Positions 34,324 through 47,133 of a DNA stretch of 64,000 nt are shown piece after piece. A program made the translations under genes and the position numbers. The notes under the pieces are model-generated. The model was given only the letters and a program-made list of their open reading frames with translations, made no database searches and was not told the origin of the DNA. The stretch is from Davidsoniella eucalypti. Its lineage: Eukaryota > Ascomycota > Sordariomycetes > Microascales > Ceratocystidaceae. Position 1 is the first letter of the stretch; every line of letters begins with the position of its first letter. The stretch is taken from the NCBI GenBank assembly GCA_004009845.1, contig RMBW01000001.1:682001-746000 (forward strand), read 5' to 3'.

Positions 34324-37300
34324 GTATCCCGCAGCAGCTCTTAAGCTGTTGTCGACTTTTTGGATCTTTTCCCCCTTTTCTTCTGTTTGATGATGTATTT
34401 GAGTATCTGGATGTAAATATTATTTTTTTCTGCATAAGAATAGACATAAAATAGTAATCAATCCGAAAGAAGAATCTTGCCAGGGTTTCACGTTCTTCGT
34501 TTCTATTTTCGTGATATATTGAGATGAGGGTTATGATGAAATCAAATCGGATATCTGGCTATGTAAACATATATCAGATCACAGCCACAAGTAGCATTTA
34601 TAACGATAATATCTGAATTGGGACAGCCTCCCGTCTGTGTTCTTATTCCATTATTCTGTTTCGTTTAGCTATCTGTCTTTTCTTTCTTTTCTCACTCTTC
34701 AAGCAAGAAAAGGATACTTGATATACCAGAAGCCACATATTGATCCAAGCAGTCATTCTTATTATACATGTACATATGTGTGTACGCGTACCGCCATTGC
34801 TAACATCGAATGTTTCCATCCAACGACCCTAGACATGGCCACTTGGTGCTCAATGACATCTCCCGTCCGCCTAGCCTAACTTCTAAAAATCCCTAGAATA
34901 TCAGGACTAGCATCATTAATAATCAACATCGTGGTCTATCTAGCTGGCGGTGATAGCATCGACGCTTAGTCTATATCTGTGCCCACCCGCCCCTTCCTTA
35001 GCCCCCCCTAGCTCATGTCTGAGCTGGTCTACCGCCTCAACGGCTAGATATACAACAGTCACGTTATATAAAATAAATAAAACAAGTAAAGAGCTAGGGC
35101 CATGGCCATTATGTTTTCTTTTTCATTATTACTTTATCAAATATCTTTAGGCTTTCATCGGCTGCACGTGCTCATTGCCGTTGTTTAAAGAGACAGTAGC
35201 GTTAGGGTAGTATGTCAGTCACAGGACGTAGCAATGTTAGTGTCATGTAACATACGGATTTCGTAAGACAAAGTTATCTTGACATGTCTGTATATGGTAC
35301 GTATCGTCCAACAGAGTCTGGCCGTTTTCACGTGGAACTCTCTTCGGGTGTAGTATAAGACAAAAGTTCCTAGTTTGTATAGTCGAAAGACGAAAATGAA
35401 ATACTAAGAAATTCATTGTGTAGTGTTTACTAAAGTTCAACTTAAGTATACGTCATGCCATGATATAGCGATGTTGGTATACGTATGAAACAACATAGTT
35501 TTCCTACCAAAAGTCCATCAGCGGGACGGTAGTTCTACGGGGATCCCGGGTATACTGTTGGTGATTTATCTCTAGCGAGTGGCTGTGATATGAAAACAAC
35601 AATGCCCACTCGCGATGGTATATTAGTATACAGACCAAGTCTCCATGATCAATACATGGTGAATACTGATGCATCGATCATATGTACATACATGCAAGTG
35701 CATATGCAACTCCTATCCCAGGTACTCACATGCTACGTTCTATGTCAAGTTATTTTTATATTTAAAGGGGTGAAGAATGTCGGGCTTTGGGTTGTAGATA
35801 TGATGTAACCTATAACATGGAAGGGCAGTGAAAGTCGAAATATACCCTATAACTCACATAAGGTATGAGAACTGAAGTTCGTTTTATCATGAAGTTATAT
35901 ATGAGCGAATGTCAGTACGGACATGCCACGAACTGGGTCTTGTGTAGTCAGTGGAAATGGTGCAGGGACATGATGAATATTCCAGGCTTGCTTGGATCGC
36001 TATTAGGGCCTATCTGGATATGTGGTTTCTATTGTATCCTTCTTGACCTCTGTTCCTTTTTGTTTTCTTCTGTACATAGCACGGGGCTGATAAGCGATTG
36101 GGCATAGAAGAAAAGGAGTAAAAGGTCGCTATGTCAGGCAAAGGCTTCATTTATTATGATGATACGTGCCTTTTATATATTATTTTATTTTATTCAGCTA
36201 GTCAACTGTAGTGATGGTTTAAGAAGCTACCAACTTGGTAATTTGTATAATAGTAAGTAACCAAAAAAACAGCCTAGAATATGCTTTGACAGGTGGAACA
36301 GAATCTACTCCCTTGCGTGAATTAAGCGAAACTATCCCTACTTATAATACATGGTCTCTGTAAATGGATAAAGAGAAGCGGTATACATAAGATGAATATG
36401 ATGATATCGCTTGGCCCTGAATGTCTACAAATCTCGCGGTGCAAAAATCATGTGTATTGCAATGGTATGTAGGATGAGTGGCAATATCTCTAGGCACCCG
36501 TTTAGTTGGTATTCTTATACATCGGAACTGCAAGTGTGTGCTCTGTTCTGGTGATTTCTAACGTCGGCCTGATATATACGTAGATACTATGCGAGAATCA
36601 GGTACACCAAACCTTTCCAGATTGCTTGGCCACATTTACAGACACTGCGTTTTGCGAACAGTGCAAGCAAAGTTAAATGGGTGTCACTCTAGGGGACGTC
36701 CTAGTGAAAGAACAAGAGTATATTTACAGTTGTTTGCTGCTCGTTGACGTTGGACGACATCAGGAACGAGGAATAAAAGAGTAAGCCAGCAAGATTAGTC
36801 TTGATGATACAGGGAACGGGAATGAATATTCAGGAAGGCGATGTCACTGCGGTATCGTGTTCGAATTTTAAGAGGTGTAAGAAAAGATACTCAACTCGAG
36901 GCGGAGGGCCATTTTCGATTTCCATTACCTTTTTTACGTACTTGGGCTTTGATCTACGATACCTGGAAAACGAATCCATACCGTAGTATTCACTTTGATA
37001 GGCGAACCAGACGCTGCAAAACCAAGTTGGCAGTCGGAACTTGGAGTAGGGTAAGAGTGATGGTTGCCAATATCAGGCTGGTGATATGACATGAATCACG
37101 GCTCAGACGTAGTTTGATAAACCACGCAGGATAGTGAAAAAAAAAAAAAAAGCTTAGAAGGACTGTAGTATCCATTGACTGTACAATTAAGCATATATAA
37201 AGGCACTAAATACAACTGATCATCACTCAAGTTGGATCAGGGTCGGGCTGCATTAACAATGGGATGAGAATCGCCAGAGGCTTCATCCACTTTTTGAGGG

Positions 37301-40300
37301 GAGTTTTCCATGTTTCTTTTACACTTTAAAAGAGAGAATGGCGTCAGGTTTGGTTAAGAGACGCTACGATGTGGCATTCTAGTGTTGCAGTACTAGTAGG
37401 AGCACGAGTCTAGTGTCGTCTTAGTTGAGATCTAGATAGTATCGTGCTATAAGTCATCTGCACAGCGTCTCAGTACACTAGAAGTAGTATTGCCGAGTGG
37501 CCCGAATAGAGTGACCAAGACCGATATATTTGTAACAATCAAACCCGGCCTGGGTGAAGTTTAGAAAACGAAGAAATCAGGAACATAAATAGTCAGATTG
37601 TCACCAGTAACACTGTGTTGTTATTGTCCGCATTGTTAGGGTTTCGGAAAATTATAAGTGGTGGAGTAAGCAAGCTTAGACATATTTGTACCTGCTTTCT
37701 GACGGGTAAAGCGGCATTGATTATCTAGCCGAGAAAGATGTATGTAAATATTGTACACATCTTTTTGTGTATTTTGGTACGGGTTGTACATACAATATAG
37801 TCATAGCTCTATAGCTCCATAAGGTTAATGAATCAAAAAATAAAAACAAAAACATACATGCATCAGACCAAATATAAACAACCGCTTTTTGCATTTGTGT
37901 ATACGTGTGTGTTTACGTATCCTGGACCAAGGTTATTTGCTGTTTTTGCCTTGCTAGCCAGTGATCCAAGGCTTAGCTTTGCCGCTTGGTGTGGCTGCTT
38001 GATGTTTGTCTCCGATATCTCTTTAACTAGGAGAGGAGAAGGAGCTTTCACGGACGGACTGGCTGGATGGCTGAAACAGGTACCAAGGGAAGACGCAGTC
38101 CGACTAGAGAGACTGATTCGAGTGCAAGTAAACAGGCTATGCATATTGTGATGGTGAAAGCAGCTAAAGGATGCTTTTCTAGAAGGACTGCAGGCGTGTC
38201 AATGCAGATGACAAGACCTTCCCGATTCCGACAGGCTGCTCGCTCGCCATACATTTATTTGTTTTATTTCATAATGCATCTCCCTTACTATACAGCTATA
38301 TGGCCGTGGTATTGCAGGAGAGATATACAACTAGATTGTACAACTGGCTGATAGGCCCCTAGTAGCTTGCTTCAGAAGGCTAGGTGGGTTATTTACACTA
38401 TTGGCAGTGCCTTAGAGACTCGATGCTTTGACAGCAAACATCTCAGCCAAACAGGCTAGCGGGCATTAAAATAGGAAGGAAACCAATAACAATGGCTTGC
38501 TCGAGTGTCCCCATGTCTATTCTAGTTCTTATTCTAGTTCTTATTCTAGTGCCTGTCCTTGTTTTTGTTATCGTCCCGGAATATTGTGGTTGCTGGTTTG
38601 TGGGCGGTTGGGTGCACTGTAAGTGAATCCCTTGTCGGTGATCAGTTCGGCAATTTTTTATCTATGATCTCTCTTATCTACAAAGAATTGCCGTATAGGT
38701 ATGATGATCTATAACAGCAACCACTTTGGAACCAAGGACAACCAACTTTATGACGCCTCACCACCATGAACCAAACTCGGTGATTTCTCGAGGCATCATT
38801 GTCTCGATGGCCCTCTTGGATCTAGAGTCCCGGCTACTTGAATCTGCACTTGTTTGGCCCAAATCTCGCGGAAGAACGGCCAAGATAACTGCAAGTTTGC
38901 TGTGACTCTGCAGCTCTGTAACTTCAGCAGATCGCCCTCAAACCGCCAACTTCGTGAGCTATACAGCCGCCTATCAGTCAGTGCAGATTCGGATCCGCCA
39001 CAGAGGCCATGCCTGCTCATATTGCTATCACGCTGATTTGTATTAGTTACTAGTTGTGGCTAGTTGTGGTCTGGCCCCCCAACAAATACTACATATAGAC
39101 TTCTCGGGCCAAAATACAACACTGGAATTGGCTTGTAAGGGGCACCAGCGCCTTGAAATCCAGGAAGGCAGCCAATGTTTGTCTCTGCTGCGATGAACAG
39201 ATCAAGATATTCCCCCGGAAACCCATGGCCAAATATACGGTGTCTCGTCCGTTCACATACTCTCCGCGCCTCCGACTCTCTTTAGCAGACAAACCCAACC
39301 GTTATATTCATTCCCACTTTGTCAGTGCCATCTTATTGTTGTGTTGTGGTTTCAGAAACCAATACTAGTTAGTGTACTTCTCTCGCCGTTCGTGCTAACC
39401 AAGAAGGCTTTCTTGGCGGTAATATGACGAAGCAATCACACTTCAATATCCTTTCATCTCGCACGTCGGAACCTCGCGCTAAAGGAGTCGTTGCCATGAA
39501 GAGATCTAGAGGGGGGACGGATAGACTAGTAGTACATCGAGTATTCGCAATGAATATACACTAACCCTACGGACGAGGTCTAGCCTCAAAGATTCAAATC
39601 CGGTCTGCCCAATAAAACTTAATCAAACACTCAGTACATCATAAGCCTCACCTCCGAGATAATTACAAGAAAGTAGATACATATGAAAAAAAAAAGGAGG
39701 AGAGCACGCTATGCTATGCATATAGCTATGTTTCTTGTCTTCTCACATACGCACCCCCTTGATATGAGCATCTAGGATATTAAAGGATATACATAGATAT
39801 TTGTTTTGTTTTCTGTTCTTAAGAGTGCTAACACAGGTCATGCTTTCTATGCCCCTTGGTCAACCGGCAGGCTAGAAGATATACATATCTCTTAGACTCT
39901 TCATTCTAGGCAATGAGGCAGGATTTATTTACACACCATCTCAATGCATTAGAAGAATAGAGAAAGCTAGATATAGATGGCATATATCTGATCGAAGTGT
40001 CCCTTTTTCATCCGAGACATGTGGCACGTCCTCGAGAATCGGTATTGTTCTAGACTTACATGTATAACGAGGTACATCTATCGTAGTAATGATGATAGAT
40101 GGGCTAACACTGTCGACAATAGTGGCGCCATGAGAGAAAAAAAAGAAATAGCCCTGCTGATTTCATATGAAGCTGGATAGCATGATGTTAGTTAAGAGAG
40201 TATCACCACTATAACCGATTACAACCTCCTACGACTACTACTAATTACCGTATGCTGTCTAGCGCTTGATTAGCGTTTGTTTGGAGATGGACTTAGAGTC

Positions 40301-41892
40301 CAATGTCTTCTTAGTCGTGGCTTGTCGTACAGATCAACGAGCCGAGTCTATACCGATTTGCATTTGCATTCGTAACTACATGCCGTTGTTGGTTTATCAA
40401 GTTTAGTGATTTATTCTTGTTTATCCCAAGGCTTGTCGATGTTAGTAGCAAGTAAGCATCTTTAAGCTTGGCAACTCGGGGGGATGTTCTTGAATTCTAT
40501 CATATTGGCGTATGATTTAGATACACTTTGATGCCAAGACGGTGTGTAGATATGTTGTATCTCCTGTTTGCTTTGTCTGGCTTTAACGTAAGCTCTTATA
40601 TTGACTATAGCTATAAAAATGCATTTCACTACCAGGATCCAGACTCTGTTAGTGCGATTTGGAACGCGCGGGATCGAAAAGCGCCCCATGGACAGCCCAC
40701 CACCATCATGTTTCTTTTTTCTTCTTTTTTTCCTTCGTGGTATGAAGGATGTCCTGCTTGACGACATACACAACCTCTGTCACTTTTATTTCACTGCTAC
40801 TTTTCTCTTCCAGCTTAGGCCGTCCGAGTGACGCAAAGAAGCGGGAAGACGCTGACCAGCCTAGCAGGTGCCTCCCGAGCATACGTATGTATATTTGGTG
40901 GCTTCTAAGCAATAGTAGTTGCAGTGCCAGACCAATACCAATACAATAGTAGCAACAAGAAGACAAAGATCAATTGTTTGTTTGCTATAAGCGAAGACGA
41001 GGTGAACCATCACTGAGCCATGAGAGAAGAGTAACCATCCTGCTGATATTCTTTTTAACAATTTGTTTGGCTAGATAGAGGGCCCTTTTCCTATTATCCG
41101 CTTTCCTTTCATTCTGTAGCTCTGGATAAACGGCCTTTGTCTTTGTTAATTGCAGGTCTGACTCTGCCATCCTCTCCTCTGTTTTTTTTTTTTTTTTTTT
41201 TTTTTTGGGGAGAAAAGACCAGGAAGGACATATCATATGTATGTAGTACGCCAGCAAACGAGGCAAACAAGGCAAACAGAGATGACGCCTACTAAAGATA
41301 AAAGGGAGGAAAAGAAAAAAAGGACAATATTTGTTTGTTCCAGTCACTTCACTAGAGAATCAAGGCAATAGGAGACAGGCTAGTGCATAGCACAGTAGTA
41401 GAGCAGACGGACCCTTGTTTTCTTTGCCAGACCTTTTAGTCTACGGCAGGGCAGGCCTGTTCCAAAATATAGCCCCAAAGCCCCCCCCCCTCTTGCTCTG
41501 TTCTTTTCCCGCAGGCATTGTTGCTTGTTCCAACTGCGTCGTAATATAGTGCTAGGGCGCTGTGAATCGTCATTGGCCATAGCACACCACTTGTATTCCT
41601 ACTTACCTTCTTCTTCTTTCCTCACAACACGAATAGGTTGCAAACAGGGGAGTGGATAGGGGGGGGGTGTGGTTACCCATCAAGTCAAGCCTTTGACAGC
41701 AGGAGTGCTAAGCTAGCTTACACAATGTACAGCTATGGAAGCTAGCAAAGGCATGACCCTTGCTCGTGCACGGGGAATCATCGAGAGCTGGGAAGAGGAA
41801 GATGTAGAGAAGAGACTCGAGGGAAGGCTTAGAGCTATGGAAACAACCGCCGACACCAAACGAAGATCAGGTCTCTCGTCACATCTTCAAAT
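34324..41892. other. Gene desert (7.6 kb)
   Basis: No protein gene could be supported. The frames present (60-120 codons, for example 35865-36107, 37828-38151 and 40985-41347) have no recognisable family, no consistent codon bias and no convincing splice arrangement. Homopolymer runs occur at 37138-37151 (A) and about 41182-41206 (T), and a 12-bp short tandem repeat at about 38516-38556. The latter part must contain the upstream regulatory region of the secreted-protein gene at 42134. Non-coding transcripts cannot be excluded. Confidence 0.5.
38516..38556. repeat. Short tandem repeat, 12-bp unit, about three copies
   Basis: TTCTAGTTCTTA repeats roughly three times (tctattctagttcttatt, then ctagttcttattctagtg). 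It lies in the gene desert and is a simple minisatellite, useful at most as a marker. Confidence 0.6.
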
Positions 41893-41896
41893 CTTC

Positions 41897-41904
41897 TATA
41901 TAAG
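41897..41904 (+). promoter_or_regulatory. TATA box of the small secreted protein gene
   Basis: TATATAAG lies 230 bp before the ATG at 42134 and is followed by a purely CT/CA-rich leader, including a (CT)n run. This is the arrangement of strongly expressed fungal genes. The position fits transcription starting near 41930-41940. Confidence 0.6.
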
Positions 41905-42083
41905 ATCTAGGGCTGCCGTCGATCTCTTTTCTTCTCCTCCATTCAGTCTTCACTCTCATCCTCACTTCTACAATCACAATCTCACTCATCTTCACTACCA
42001 TCTCTTAGTAGCCGCTCCCTACTAAGACAACCAACTTCTTCTTCTACATCAAGAACTTCTATCTCTCACTCAACCTCTTTGGT

Positions 42084-42104
42084 TCTCTCTCTCTCTCTCT
42101 CTCT
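42084..42104 (+). repeat. (CT)n microsatellite in the 5' leader
   Basis: An uninterrupted CT dinucleotide run about 30 bases before the start codon of the secreted-protein gene. CT-rich leaders are typical of highly expressed fungal genes; the run length is probably variable between strains. Confidence 0.75.
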
Positions 42105-42133
42105 TACTTTCTTCAACTTCTACATCTTTCAAA

Positions 42134-42466
42134 ATGGTTGCCATTCAGTCCATGATCACTGCCATTCTGGCCGTCGGCGCTGTCGCCATGCCTACTCACC
42201 TCACCGAGCCTACCCTCGCCCAGGTTCTTGCCCGCGACACCAACCCTCCTAGCACCTGGTCCATCCAGGTCTTCCCTAACGGTACCCACGAGAAGTTCTA
42301 CGGCACCATGAAGACCGTCTTCACTGAGGTTCTCACCGAGAACCCCAACTTCGAGGCTGACTTCCCCAAGTACAAGTACATGCTGATCGCCATGGGCTGG
42401 ATCACCGCCGACGAGGCCGTCGAGGCTGAGACTGCCGCCAACGTCACTGTCGTCACCCGCAAGTAA
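42134..42466 (+). CDS. Small secreted protein of unknown function, 110 aa
   Basis: Single exon. Residues 1-18 are a clear signal peptide (MVAIQSMITAILAVGAVA), cleaved before MPTHLTEP. The mature part has no cysteines, two potential N-glycosylation sites (NGT about residue 49, NVT about residue 104), an aromatic centre (SIQVFPNGTHEKFYGTM) and an acidic end (TADEAVEAETAAN). Cysteine-free short secreted proteins are not typical hydrophobins or defensins, and I do not recognise the family. Codons are strongly C/G-ending, unlike the surrounding sequence, which with the TATA box and CT leader points to high expression. It lies between the gene desert and the P-loop cluster. An effector or cell-surface role is speculation. 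Confidence 0.8.
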   Translation: MVAIQSMITAILAVGAVAMPTHLTEPTLAQVLARDTNPPSTWSIQVFPNGTHEKFYGTMKTVFTEVLTENPNFEADFPKYKYMLIAMGWITADEAVEAETAANVTVVTRK

Positions 42467-44637
42467 ATGTACAGACAGGCAGCAAGCCACTCGTGGTCAT
42501 GAGAACCCTCTCCTCTGTCTTGTATATATCTCGTTTTGCTCACGACAATTCTTTCTATTCTCTTCTCTTCTTTTCGTGTCTCTATATTTTCCAGGCTGGT
42601 TTGTTTTGGGAAGCAGTCCGAATGCCAACTCCTGCTCGGTTGGCTCGGTGGTTTCTTCCCTATTTCGTGGGCGCTGAGTTGAAGACGTGGCCGGCTGGTC
42701 ACGCCCTGATATGAAGAGCCTATGGACCTGTGCCTGTTTTTGCTGTGTCTCATGGAAACATGGCGATGCATATACCCATGTCGGTTGGATGTGTAATACT
42801 GTGTATTTTCTATTTTCTTTTACATAGCTTCTGTGTGTATTGTCAATAACATTCAACATTATAAAAAAAACCTGAGTCCGTGACCAATAGTTCCAGTTCC
42901 CTTGTATTTGTCTTTTGATTAATAAGCTTTTGGCTTGTTATAGCCTTGTCTGTGTGTTCCAATGTTTGCCTGTGTTTTATACGGGGACACGTCATCCAGC
43001 TGATTTGAATTCGTAATGAGCTATTGCGCCGCCTGCGAGAAAACAACATAAATAAAAATATTTAAATAAATAAACAGCAACTATACCTGTGCGCACAATC
43101 GCCCTATTTGAGCATAGCCTGGAAATATTTGATGCTCACATAAAAATCGATATATCAACCAAAAGCTTTATCACGACGGACGGTCCCTCATACAAGATCG
43201 TCTTACTCGCTTACGATTGAATACTGGGCGGAAACCTTCCGGAAAATGCGAGCTGTACTGGTTGATACGGGATCAAATTGACACATCCACCGGACTTTTT
43301 TAATCTAGGATTAGCCGAACAATCAATCATCACAGCATCTTAGACGAGACCAGAGAATCCCAGCATAAGCCTATTTTACTCGCTGTTCCGCCTTATATGG
43401 TGACTACAGACGAAGAATCTTACGGATAGATACTTCTAAAGCTAGGTATGTCGATCGTTTATCCGCAAGAAGACATGGCATCAAATGATCGATTGACAGC
43501 TAGCATTCTGACAAAGCAATTTGGAAGTCTATAACTATGAAAATACAGTAGACTCCGCTCAATGGGCCGTGGCGAAGAAAAGCCCAGTTTGACGTGCTAC
43601 GGGTTTCGGATATCCAGGCACAGGATGCTTGTTTGCCATGATGTTGTGCCTGACTTGCTAGTATTTCGCCCTTCGTTCAGCAAACAAGTCAGAAGACTTA
43701 TATTATTTAGACATGACTCCCATCTAAGCCAACATCACTAACTGGTGAATGGCTGATCTGACTTGTTCACTACGGACCCATGTTCATGACGCGTTGAAAC
43801 ATGGCACTGACGAGAGGCCATTACCCAATAAACCAAGGGAAAGAAAGACGAGCCCTTCCTCCTGTATTAAACAAAGCCGAGAAGAGTTTAACCGCAGCAC
43901 AAACAACACATTGGAAGTGGTTGCTTTGTCAGATTAGATAATAACTGCAGCCGGTGGCAGTATCAGTAACAACAGCAACTAACAAGTCAGTTATGGGTTT
44001 GTTTGTTTACACTGTGTATCTTCTACCGTCTACTGTTCATTTACATAATGTAAATAATCTATAGTTATGGTTAGTATTCATAGGTATATAAACTAAGCTC
44101 TGTTGTTGTTTAAGCATCTTCTTTGTCCTGTTAGCCCTGCATTTCAACTAGAAATTCTGTTTACTAGACGGCTTAAATGTAAGAAAGAGCCTGTAGCAAA
44201 CATACAGATAAAAAGAAAAAAGTTGAACTAAAAAATGATCTCGATATCCCGATTGAAAATGTCCTTGTAGATTTTTTTTTAATATAGTGACAAAAGAGAT
44301 AAGAATATATGGCCAGCTTTTGAAGACCCCTGCCATTTGTGCTGAAGTACAAAGTCACAAAAAGAACGCTAAGATAGGAAAAAGAGCTGCGGGCATGCCG
44401 CTTTTTCTGCCGCTTTGAGTCCCCACCGCCTTCTGCTTTTGCATGCCGGCTTTGCAGTAGGTAGATCTGTTTAATGATGACATCATCAATAGCTATATGA
44501 ATAGATAACATCATTTCGAGATAAACGAAACATATCACGCAGTGAAATTGACTCTGGAAAACACCGTAGGTTACAAGATAAAACGATATTTATGTATCTA
44601 AAGTTACTCTAAAAGGAAAGACAAGATACTCCTGAGG
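42467..44637. other. Intergenic; 3' flanks
   Basis: Contains the 3' UTR of the secreted-protein gene and that of the minus-strand P-loop gene. Frames of up to 157 codons (42298-42771, 42497-42859, minus) mainly run antisense to the secreted-protein gene or its UTR and have no recognisable features. No repeat or RNA gene seen. Confidence 0.5.
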
Positions 44638-47133
44638 TCAACGTTTGACTGTTTTCATAACATATTTAATATATCCATTGTCGTCTGATTTATACAAGTC
44701 GACCTTTACGTGGAGAAGGTCATAGAGTATTTCATACAGTCTATCACTATAGCCTAAACAGGGATATAGAGAAGCATCTATACCAATTGCTAAACATACT
44801 GGAACAGCCGAGTTCGGTCTTGGCTCTAAAACCTCAACTGTTCCTGAGGAGGAAGGTGTACTTCGAAGACAAAGCATTAATCCAAGTACTGGGGTTTGTG
44901 CAATATCAATTCCAAGGTACTTGATAGCTTTCTGGATAGAGTCTCTAGCCTCATTCTTGAGAGAAGGAGTATAACTATCACTAGCTCTATTATTTACCTG
45001 TACCAATATACATCCCATATGAGCAGGATGCTCCGTTGACCTAGGAACCCAGACTGGAATCAGGATATCTGCACCTGGAGTATTTGCAGGCAGAAGACAG
45101 GCACAACACCTGCTGTATAGGTAGAACACGTCTTCGGGAGTAGGCTTCCCCGAATCTGAGACAAACCGAAGAATTCGGTTGAAAAATACTTTGCCAGTAC
45201 AGAGTGAGGCAGGCACTGCAGATAGTATGCTCTCATGGAAATCTGCACCAAATAGGGCCTCTAAATAGTGACTGAGATGGAGTGGGCTTGGTACAAATTC
45301 ATCTTGTTGTGATTTCAGATCAAAGGCAAGCAAAAGTATCCAACTGGCAACAAATTCACCAGCGTCGCTAATACTGACGAACACCCATTCCAAGTTTGCC
45401 TTGAAGTCTCCTAGCGCATCAGCAAGAATCTCCAATTCAGATAGGTGGTGGCGAGCAGCCATGGCCAGAATTGGTTCTGGAGGTTGACAGATCGAGATAC
45501 GCTCACGATCGTCCGAAATATGCACAATGTACTGCATCCAGCCAGAGACTAGCTTCTGGCAATAAGGCTGATGACGAACTTCAAAACTGACACGGTTCAG
45601 TAAAAGTGCGAGAAAACGAACATTACTCAATTGAGTATATTTGAGATTCAGAGTTCGTTTTGGGTTTAGCTTAGATATCGCAACGTTAATACAGTATTGC
45701 ATATGTCTGTAGGGAGAGACTCTTCCAGAAGGCTCACTGTATGCACCAAACATGGGACGACTACATGAGAATAAGCCTTCCCATGTTGTATCAGGACAAT
45801 CTAGATTCGAGTCTAATGCCTGTGGCCTTAAAAGATCCAGAGAATAGAACTTATAGAATGGGTCGAAAAGCTTTAGAGCCGTGGGGTTATCTGATGGGCC
45901 CTTTTGACTAGGATCCATAAACTTTGGAGGAGAGAAGTTACAAACTTTGGAGGAAGTATCCATCAACACAGTGAAAACACTGACACCTAAATTTCTAGTA
46001 CTCAAATCACGTAGCGCTGTTTGCAATGATCTAAATGGTAGAGAGCTATTATTGACTAGGAGGTTTCGCGCTTCATCAAAGGCAAAGATGAAATCTATGC
46101 TAGAAATTCGAGAAGAAGGAGAAACAATGTCAAGACTTTGAGTAGAAGACAAACGCGATATTGGCTCGAAATTTTCCGATACAAGGGCCTCTCGGAGAGC
46201 ATCTTGGTAGGAAGGCTCAATGTTAAGTTCCGGGATACTAGTTTCTTGCCAAGAACACTTAAGCAGCTCGAAAAGCTTGTTCTGGAAGGAGTGGTGCTTT
46301 TCGTTGACCTGAAGATCCCAGAAATCAGATGCAGATATACCCAAGTTCCGAATGCAGTTGGCAATACAAAGATGTCGTTTCAGCGTTTTTAGCCAATGTT
46401 CTTCTAGTAAAACTCGATCCTGCTGAGACTCGGCAGCAATATAAGCATCAGCAAGCTGAGAGCGGCGTGGAAATCCCCCATATTGAGACGGAGCAAGGCA
46501 AATGTATATAACATAAATGTTATGGACTTTGGATAATTGCTTCACTGAAAATGACTTCCCAATACCGGATGGGCCGATAACCGAAGTATATGGAGATAGA
46601 TATTCTTTTTTGGCGTGTTTCCAAGTAGAAAAGCAGCTGTTAATGTGGTTCAGTAGTGATAAACTGTTTGGCGTGGTACCAGTTGATGACACTGATTCCT
46701 TTCTTTCGAATGCGTCCTTGGTGATATAACTAATACCCTCAATGTCTCTTTCGGGTAGATCATTATTGAGATGGGCCTTAACTATCCTGAGTATCGCTGG
46801 CAAGGCGGATTTGTTTAGCACAGCATAAGATATGGCGCATTCTGGTAGCTTCAAAAAGACACATATTTGAATATCGATATCGCAACTGAAGGCAAGTTGC
46901 GCATTTTCAGAGAGCTCGTTCGATGCCTTGATCTCAGACATCACACCGTTCCAGATAGACTGGCAATATTCAACATGTTCTCCAGTTGAGACCGCTGATG
47001 TTATTACAGTCTTGAAAAGTTTGTCAAGTCGACTGCAGTCCCAACTAGTGAGTTCCAAGATATCTCCGAAAGTCTTACATGCTCTAAATGATGCAGCAAT
47101 GCTCTGTTTAGTAGGATCAATGGGTCGACTCAT
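44638..47133 (-). CDS. P-loop NTPase, Crinkler/RHS-like, paralog A (831 aa)
   Basis: A single exon of 831 aa. Residues 1-150 form a helical N-terminal region starting SFRACKTF..LTSWD. Walker A is GPSGIGKS (187-194), Walker B is FIFAFDEA (348-355), and a sensor-like strand VFTVLMDTSSKV follows at 386-397. The C-terminal third contains a conserved helical block (MAARHHLS..FVSISDAGEFVASWIL). It then has GADILIPVWVP (D689) and, about 20 residues on, CILVQVNNR (Q712, N714). In paralog B the last motif reads QVK, so A may have a dead nuclease site. There is no signal peptide. The NTPase plus PD-(D/E)XK-like layout is that of Crinkler/RHS-type proteins; biological role unknown. It is about 60% alike by eye to the 50339-52864 protein. 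Confidence 0.85.
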   Translation of the reverse strand: MSRPIDPTKQSIAASFRACKTFGDILELTSWDCSRLDKLFKTVITSAVSTGEHVEYCQSIWNGVMSEIKASNELSENAQLAFSCDIDIQICVFLKLPECAISYAVLNKSALPAILRIVKAHLNNDLPERDIEGISYITKDAFERKESVSSTGTTPNSLSLLNHINSCFSTWKHAKKEYLSPYTSVIGPSGIGKSFSVKQLSKVHNIYVIYICLAPSQYGGFPRRSQLADAYIAAESQQDRVLLEEHWLKTLKRHLCIANCIRNLGISASDFWDLQVNEKHHSFQNKLFELLKCSWQETSIPELNIEPSYQDALREALVSENFEPISRLSSTQSLDIVSPSSRISSIDFIFAFDEARNLLVNNSSLPFRSLQTALRDLSTRNLGVSVFTVLMDTSSKVCNFSPPKFMDPSQKGPSDNPTALKLFDPFYKFYSLDLLRPQALDSNLDCPDTTWEGLFSCSRPMFGAYSEPSGRVSPYRHMQYCINVAISKLNPKRTLNLKYTQLSNVRFLALLLNRVSFEVRHQPYCQKLVSGWMQYIVHISDDRERISICQPPEPILAMAARHHLSELEILADALGDFKANLEWVFVSISDAGEFVASWILLLAFDLKSQQDEFVPSPLHLSHYLEALFGADFHESILSAVPASLCTGKVFFNRILRFVSDSGKPTPEDVFYLYSRCCACLLPANTPGADILIPVWVPRSTEHPAHMGCILVQVNNRASDSYTPSLKNEARDSIQKAIKYLGIDIAQTPVLGLMLCLRSTPSSSGTVEVLEPRPNSAVPVCLAIGIDASLYPCLGYSDRLYEILYDLLHVKVDLYKSDDNGYIKYVMKTVKR

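Noticed and set aside
39585..39610. GATTCAAATCC-like B box suggesting another tRNA
   Set aside because: Flanking bases do not pair into a T stem, and no acceptor or anticodon arm can be drawn.
41735..42025. 96-codon frame before the small secreted protein
   Set aside because: It spans the TATA box and the presumed transcription start, so it cannot be part of that message.
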